This document shows positions 58,991 through 64,000 of a stretch of DNA of 64,000 bases, in pieces. The DNA lies in contig OY997645.1 of the NCBI GenBank assembly GCA_963921795.1, positions 27,288,159-27,352,158 on the forward strand. Direction: 5' to 3'. A program made the position numbers and the translations under genes. The notes below the pieces were generated by a model. The model did not search any database. It was not told the DNA's origin and saw only the letters and a list, made by a program, of their open reading frames with translations. This DNA comes from Nannobrachium achirus (taxonomy: Eukaryota; Chordata; Actinopteri; Myctophiformes; Myctophidae). The number at the start of each line of letters is the position of its first letter. Position 1 is the stretch's first letter.

Positions 58991-59924
58991 CTTGCTGATC
59001 ACATACTGCTTCCTTCCTGGCAATCTTCTTAGTAGATATTGAGAGATTGTTGTGTGCAGGTGAAGATGTTGGGCGTTGTCCTAAAGGCCATTGGGTCAGC
59101 AAAATGAGTAGGGGCCATGCTGATGGGAGCATGAAAGCGCTCTGCATGTTTCATGGCAATCCTCCAACTAGATTTGATGATATATTTTGTATTTTTTTAC
59201 ATTTTGCTGGCTGCCGCGTTGCCGTTGCGTCATGGGATATGTAGTGTTTTCGCTCACCAGCGGCCAGAGTGGCACCTGTTTAGCTGGTAACCATGGTAAC
59301 CAGTTAACTCGTTCCTGGACGAGATAACAGGGCCCTGGCACAGGAAGTCAAAATCACACCATCTCACAAGAGTATGGCATACTGTATGTTGTCTTTCTTT
59401 GCACTAATGACAAACATGCATGCCCCATGCCCCAAAACAAGCACACACCCTACACAGCCTGCCTGTTACCATGCATATAATTTTTCACTATCACCATCAC
59501 CATAATTTCTATTATGATGTTATTGTTTGTGGGTAAAATCTGTCAAAATACTGTAGCAGATCACAACACATGATTGCAACCACACAGTGCATTTTCTCAA
59601 ATTACTTTTGTAGATTGACTTATTATTAGATTGTTGCCACGTGTTGGCTACCTGCTCTATCTACTTTATTATGTTTATGTAAATTTGCATAGATACTGTA
59701 TGCGGCCACTGTCATTTATGTTCCTGCCCTGATTTGTGTTTCCAGTCTTGTCCAGTACAAACATTATTGACACAAGCTTTAAAGATCATCATCATCATCA
59801 TCTTTTATCACAGCCCTTGCTCCCATTATCCTGTGCCTTTTCATACAAGTGCACAACACCAATTATCACATGCACCACCCATGTGAATGATGTAGTGAGG
59901 TAGGGCCGTGGCTCCTGGTAGAGA
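58991..59924. other. Unassigned DNA
   Basis: Includes a short (ATC)n at 59786-59802. No gene recognised. Confidence 0.4.
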
Positions 59925-60413
59925 TTTGCTGTACTGTGGAAGCTGCTCAACTAGTGGTCAGTAGCGGATTTGCTTTTTTCGGCCGTTTTTCGCCCGGAGT
60001 CGCCGCGGACCACCAGAACAGGGCCGTAAACCACTGCGGCCGCCTCCACCGGTACGCATCCGTAGAGCCGTCTCCCGTCATTTTTAGACCAGGATTGAGG
60101 GAGTAACAGGCAAGATTCCTTCACGAACGTAAACACTGCTGAGGGAAGCTACTTCCTGAAGAGACGGCAAGACTCGCTGTGATTGGCCGGTAGTGTATGA
60201 TCCACGCTGTGATTGGCCGGTAGTGTATCATGTGGGAAATTACGTCATTTTGCTGGGAAATACAGCCCCTGTCACGGCTCAGTAGAAAACATATAAAGAA
60301 AAGGCTTTTGGGGCTGAAATTAACGGAGTGGGTGTTCTAAAACTTTAGCGATTTAATAGTTAGGACAATTTTAAGATTTGTTTTATTAAAAAGGTTACAT
60401 AGTATAGCTTTAA
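59925..60413 (-). mobile_element. TTAA-bounded element, family T2, copy 2
   Basis: Inverted relative to 54929-55447. The right end keeps AGTATAGC then TTAA (60410-60413). The left end GCTGTACTGTGGAAG is diverged and its TTAA has mutated. GTGATTGGCCGGTAGTGTAT occurs twice in a row (60178 and 60210), a 32-bp internal duplication. Confidence 0.72.
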
Positions 60414-60439
60414 CTCTCTTTAAAGTTCCCTCTAGACCA

Positions 60440-60515
60440 GAAATAGAACATCTACACTACAGGCTCACAATGTGTTGTAACACAACACATTGTGAGCTTG
60501 TAGATCTGATATTTT
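60440..60515. repeat. Hairpin module, solo copy
   Basis: AGAAATAGAACATCTACACT on the left, TGTGAGCTTGTAGATCTGAT on the right, with an inner stem AATGTGTTGT/ACAACACATT. No surrounding terminal repeats were identified. Confidence 0.75.
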
Positions 60516-61062
60516 CACTGAATGTTTGCCCCAGAATAGGGACGCTGTATTAATTTTGATCATGCAAGAACAAATGAAGGGGTTTCCTAGAGGTAATAAT
60601 GAGCTAATTAAGGATTTGTATTATGTTGCAATAGGGCACAAAAATTCATGCAGTTGCTTTGAATAGAAAAATCTTTGCATGGATATAACTGATATGTCCA
60701 TAACTTTATATAATTGTGAAATGTTTAATGTCATATCACAGTGTGAATGCAATATTTCATATTTATTCTAAGCATCACCTCCTACAGTAATAATGCATTT
60801 GCTATTGAGACAAAAATATTCACATAAATCTCATTCGCTCGCCTTGTATGATTGTTTGTTCCTATAATGTTAGTCCTATGCAATGAAATTCTGTTATTTT
60901 AGTCTAGCTGATAACGCTAGAGATGTGATCTCTCTTAGCATTATGTGCTGTAATCTGTGCAGATGTGTCTGTCTGGTGCTTTTTGGTTCTCTGTGCAGGA
61001 CGTGTTTGCTGCTAAGGATTGTAAAACCTCATTAGTTGCACATCGTATCTCAAACCAAAAAT
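60516..61062. other. Unassigned DNA
   Basis: No recognised feature. Confidence 0.4.
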
Positions 61063-61100
61063 AGATCTGCAAGCTCACGTCATGAGCTTGTATTATATGC
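61063..61100. repeat. Hairpin module, short solo copy
   Basis: AGATCTGCAAGCTCA and TGAGCTTGTATTATA with a CG(T) centre. Confidence 0.55.
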
Positions 61101-61270
61101 CTTGTGTGTTGCCAGACACCGGCATGCAACTACAGTAAGTTTAAATGAGGTATGAGGGTTCTTGAACTTTTTTCATTCTTTTCCGTTTTATTCCCACCCG
61201 CAAACACAGCCAATTGTATTCACTGTTGCACCCATTAACCCATTTAGAACGGGTACACATTATTGTGTAT

Positions 61271-61785
61271 CATTATTTTATGCTTTAACTATTGAAAAAT
61301 AATAGATATACAAGCTCGGTGCCGCGCTGCGAGCTTGTAGATCTGCTATTTTTTTTAAATCGTGAAAATTCAAATTTTGACCCGATTCTATCCTTCTAAG
61401 ATTTTTTGAAAAACCTATGTTTCTATATGTCAGCAATCTGGCTGGCCATTGTCAAAGAAAAGGTCCTTTTCACTTAACTGGAGCTCAGTTAGTCTGTTCT
61501 TGAGAGACTACTATGTCAGTGGTTCTCAAACCTTTTCATGTGAAGGACCCACAAAATATGTATTTGGCCACGGACCCCCAATTCAAAATATCTAGTTCCA
61601 GGGACCACCCAGAAGCAAAATTTGATTTACAAACGTTCGCTTTGAAAATACATTCAAAGATTTGCACACATTTTCACGACTTTTTCCAAAAATAGCAGAT
61701 CTACAAGCTCGCAGCGCGGCACTCGGTGCCGCGCTGTGAGCTTGTATATCTGCTATTTTTCACTGGTTAAAGCATTCAATAATTC
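61271..61785 (+). mobile_element. Double-hairpin element, family D, longest copy
   Basis: Ends ATTATTTTATGCTTTAACTA and, from the right, TTATTGAATGCTTTAACCAG. Hairpin modules lie at 61294-61356 and 61688-61760 (second: about 35-bp arms, loop of about 3 nt). The middle has CAGTGGTTCTCAAACC at 61516, CATGTGAAGGACC, TGTATTTGGCCACGGACCCC and CCCAGAAGC. The right end runs to about 61785. Confidence 0.8.
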
Positions 61786-61804
61786 TAGGCCTAAATTAAA
61801 GATG

Positions 61805-61880
61805 GAGGCTCACTGGAGGAACGGAAACCCCAATCTCCATGGTGGTGGGCAGGTACTTTACTCATGCGCCACCCGGACAC
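61805..61880 (-). mobile_element. tRNA-derived SINE head, family S1
   Basis: Minus strand: GTGTCCGGGTGGCGCATGAG, AAAGTACCTGCCCACCACCA and TTGGGGTTTCCGTTCC. Same head as 20880-21160, with a degraded B box. Confidence 0.5.
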
Positions 61881-61935
61881 CAGCATCTGTGTAACAGTTA
61901 TGTGACATTTCATATTCAGAGATGTGTTCGTAAAG

Positions 61936-62264
61936 TATGGGTATTCAACTGGCGGCCCATGTGGCCCTTGGAGCAATAAAACAAAAAAGGATTATTTGGG
62001 GGGCTAGTGAAAGTTATAGGTACTGTATGGTTTGTGCGATATGAAATCTAAGCTAACCTATTAATCACGGTATTCCATCATATTCAAGTGAAGTGACTCC
62101 AAGTCACTTCAGTTTAGAGCACAGAGTGGAGTGTGTGCGTCTGTGACCCAGCTGATCCTCGTTGACGCATAGTTAATGCATCAAAGAAGGCAATTATGTG
62201 TCTGCAGTGTCCCCTTGGGTTTCTGACAATGCGGCCCCCTGATAAATTTAGTTGAATACCCCTG
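61936..62264. mobile_element. Degenerate hAT element (GGGTATTCAACT end)
   Basis: Left end TATGGGTATTCAACTGGCGG; right end read inward CAGGGGTATTCAACTAAA. GCGGCCC phrases sit next to both ends, as in family B at 44513. The 8-base flanks agree at only 4 positions, so this is an old copy. 329 bp. Confidence 0.6.
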
Positions 62265-62338
62265 ATGTAGGCTGCCGACACAGTTCGGTATTGTAATTAG
62301 ATCTGAAATCCTTCAAAAATATGGCTTCCATAACACAG

Positions 62339-62612
62339 TGGGGCGGCATAGCTCAGGGGTAGAGAAACCGTTATTAGAGCACGAAGGGTTCCCGAAGGGT
62401 TCTCAGTTCGAATCCGGGCTCCCCCTGAGTTAATGTCGAAGGGTCCTTGGGCAAGACTCTGAACCCCATTGCTCCCGGTGAGCTGGTTGGTGCCTTGAAT
62501 GGTTTCCTCCGCCACCGGTGTATGAATGTGTGCGTGAATGGGTGAATGTAATGCACAATCTCTGTAAAGCGCTTTGGATAAAAGCGCTATATAAATGCAC
62601 CATTTACCATTT
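62339..62612 (+). mobile_element. Full-length tRNA-derived SINE, family S2
   Basis: GGGGCGGCATAGCTCAGGGG (A box TAGCTCAGGGG), AGTTCGAATCCGGGC (B box), then GGGTCCTTGGGCAAGACTC, GTGAGCTGGTTGGTGCCTTG, GTGAATGGGTGAATGTAATG, TGTAAAGCGCTTTGGATAAA and GCGCTATATAAATGCA. Pol III promoter boxes and an L2-like tail are both present. GAAGGGTTC is duplicated between the boxes, so it is not a working tRNA gene. Short CCATTTA units follow. Confidence 0.8.
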
Positions 62613-63359
62613 TACCATTTACACACATTCCACTTGACATACAGCTGTGCATGTGAATCAAACTTACTATACCACTAAATCTTTTGAAGTCTTCCCCAGT
62701 TAGATATGCATTTCAACAGAAGCCTATTATCTTTTCCAAACAAAATTGTGCTCATGAAGACATGGGGAAGATCATTTTGATTGTGAGTTTTCGGGAGTTC
62801 TTTTATGTCTGTAGTCTCACAAGCCAGCCTCTGTTTCACTCTTGTGTCTGAAACTATAGTAAAAAGTGTATAAGAAAAAGTGCCTGAAAAATCGTATAAA
62901 TCTCCCAATATGTGTCAAGTGGGACTAAACTCAGAGATTAAATCTGCTGGTGGCTCATGTTTTATCAGCAGTCACATTGCCCTTGGTGGGACCTCCTGTT
63001 ACTTAAGCTGAGCACCGCTTGTGGACATGTGTGCCGTTCTTGAAAATGTATCAACCTTTATAAGAAAGAGAGATGTCTGACTTCAAAGCATGTCTGACAG
63101 TACAACCCATTCCAAGGCTATTTTAGCACCCCACCAAGGCAAATGAAGTCGTTAATATTCTGAGTGCAAAAGTACAGCTTTAAGCATCATGGGCTCTGGA
63201 AGCTCCATCACTGTAATTAACTTGTCTTCACCAAAAATAAAAGCCTGTTCAAAAACATCTTGATTATTTACAAAATTAATATGAAATGGCAATTACACCA
63301 TAATTTACACAAATCTGTATTTATCAGGAGAGGCAAGTCTAGAATAGATGGCTTCATTT
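62613..63359. other. Unassigned DNA
   Basis: No gene or named repeat recognised. Confidence 0.4.
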
Positions 63360-63552
63360 AGATGGGTGGAGGTTGTGGATTAGCAGACAAGGAGTGTGTG
63401 TGGAAAATTTCACATGGATAGGGGCAACGATGGCGGAGATATAGGGCAGAAGTGTGACGTGACGTGAGAGACTGACTGACTGACTGACTGACGGACAGAC
63501 AGACAGACAGGCGGTGGAGATTTTATAGTAACTGCGACCTGACGGTCGCAAT
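63360..63552 (+). mobile_element. Rolling-circle-like (HINE-type) element, right end only
   Basis: GGAGTGTGTGTGGAAAATTT, GGGGCAACGATGGCGGAGAT, (GACT)n(GACA)n, GCGGTGGAG, TAGTAACT and the hairpin GCGACCTGACGGTCGC. It matches 20530-20662 and lacks tandem units to its left. Confidence 0.6.
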
Positions 63553-63615
63553 AATGAAAAAGCGAAACGTTGACATTTCGAGATATAAGGTTTCTTTCTG
63601 ACCGCAGTGATGTAA
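63553..63615. mobile_element. Possible hAT family A fragment
   Basis: AAACGTTGACATTTCGAGAT, AAGGTTTCTTTCTGACCGCA and GTGATG loosely match the segment with GGAGATACAAGGTTTTTGCC near 24385-24415. Confidence 0.3.
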
Positions 63616-63699
63616 TGTTCCACTAATGCCAGTTCTAAAAGAAGACAATTGAAAGGTTAAAAATATATAGGCAGAGAAGCTAAGCTACATATTCATTTG

Positions 63700-63929
63700 T
63701 ATGTTATTGCGACTGAAGGTCGTTGAGAAATGTCGTAGCTTGTCCGTCAGTACAGGAAGTGAGCTTGTCCGTCTTTCAGTCAGTAGAGGAAGTGATGTCA
63801 CGTGACATCACCTCATCAAAAATCTAACCCTGGATATTCATACTGTCACTGTGACATCACAGGTGATATCACAGTGACAGTCCATATATGGGTATCCCTT
63901 TTATGCCCATATATGAAGATCCCTGATGT
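63700..63929. repeat. TGATGTCA palindrome and CCATATATGG repeat, second copy
   Basis: Palindrome 63843-63860 paired with 63863-63880 (18-base arms, one mismatch, AG between), then TCCATATATGGGTATCCC, TTTATGCCCATATATGAAGA and TCCCTGATGTCATTG. Same elements as 41434-41663. Upstream, GCGACTGAAGGTCGT (63710-63724) is a small hairpin like the HINE ends. Confidence 0.75.
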
Positions 63930-63932
63930 CAT

Positions 63933-63998
<66 letters not shown>
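63930..63998. repeat. (AT)n microsatellite at window end
   Basis: About 33 AT units. Confidence 0.95.
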
Positions 63999-63999
<1 letters not shown>

Positions 64000-64000
64000 T

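Noticed and set aside
62339-62420. Possible tRNA gene
   Set aside because: A and B boxes are good, but the sequence between them is too long and has a duplicated GAAGGGTTC, and an L2-type tail follows. It is a SINE head. The same reasoning applies to 36430-36518.

Overview
This window is vertebrate nuclear DNA, most likely from a teleost fish. It has no operon-like gene order and no ribosome-binding sites. It is AT-rich, carries long (CA/TG)n, (AG)n, (CAGA)n and (AT)n arrays, and holds several repeat types I associate with fish: tRNA-derived SINEs with an L2-type tail, a DANA-like SINE, a SINE whose body reads TTTGCTGCGTGTC, and many short hAT elements with clean 8-bp target duplications. I cannot name the species.

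Only one host-gene feature is supportable: a probable first coding exon near the left edge (about 2461-2823, + strand). It has a GC-rich 5' leader, a start-stop upstream ORF, an ATG at 2763, a 20-residue signal-peptide-like reading frame and a strong splice donor at 2823/2824. No second exon is recognisable in the following 61 kb, so the rest reads as one very large first intron or as intergenic DNA. Nearly all other long open frames are products of simple repeats.

The rest is a mosaic of mobile elements. (1) hAT-type elements with 8-bp duplications lie at 527-985, 24000-24566, 28132-32374, 44513-45034, 49646-50073 and 57340-57739, with weaker or partial copies elsewhere. (2) Five of those six, plus a family with a hairpin at each end (12727-13122, 48932-49363, 61271-61785) and scattered solo or partial copies, carry the same long palindromic module built on GATCTACAAGC. 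(3) Elements flanked by TTAA lie at 6774-7347, 11416-12075, 46316-46980, 54929-55447 and about 59925-60413; the last four form two inverted pairs. (4) Rolling-circle (Helitron/HINE-like) elements made of tandem GGTGGCGCTA units, a microsatellite and a terminal 6-bp-stem hairpin lie at 15264, 17640, 19505, 20062, 47019 and 63360. (5) LINE fragments lie at 16621, 27735-28131 plus 32383-32795, and 33945.

The most striking locus is 27735-32795. An old LINE reverse-transcriptase remnant is split by a 4.24-kb hAT element. That element encloses a 3.76-kb near-palindrome whose 1.7-kb arms each carry a 5'-truncated copy of a gene for a PIN-like, CXC-tailed protein, in opposite orientations. A related 3.7-kb element with 0.37-kb inverted ends at 36540-40228 carries a decayed upstream part of what looks like the same gene family, and is itself interrupted by a 415-bp transposon with a 9-bp duplication.
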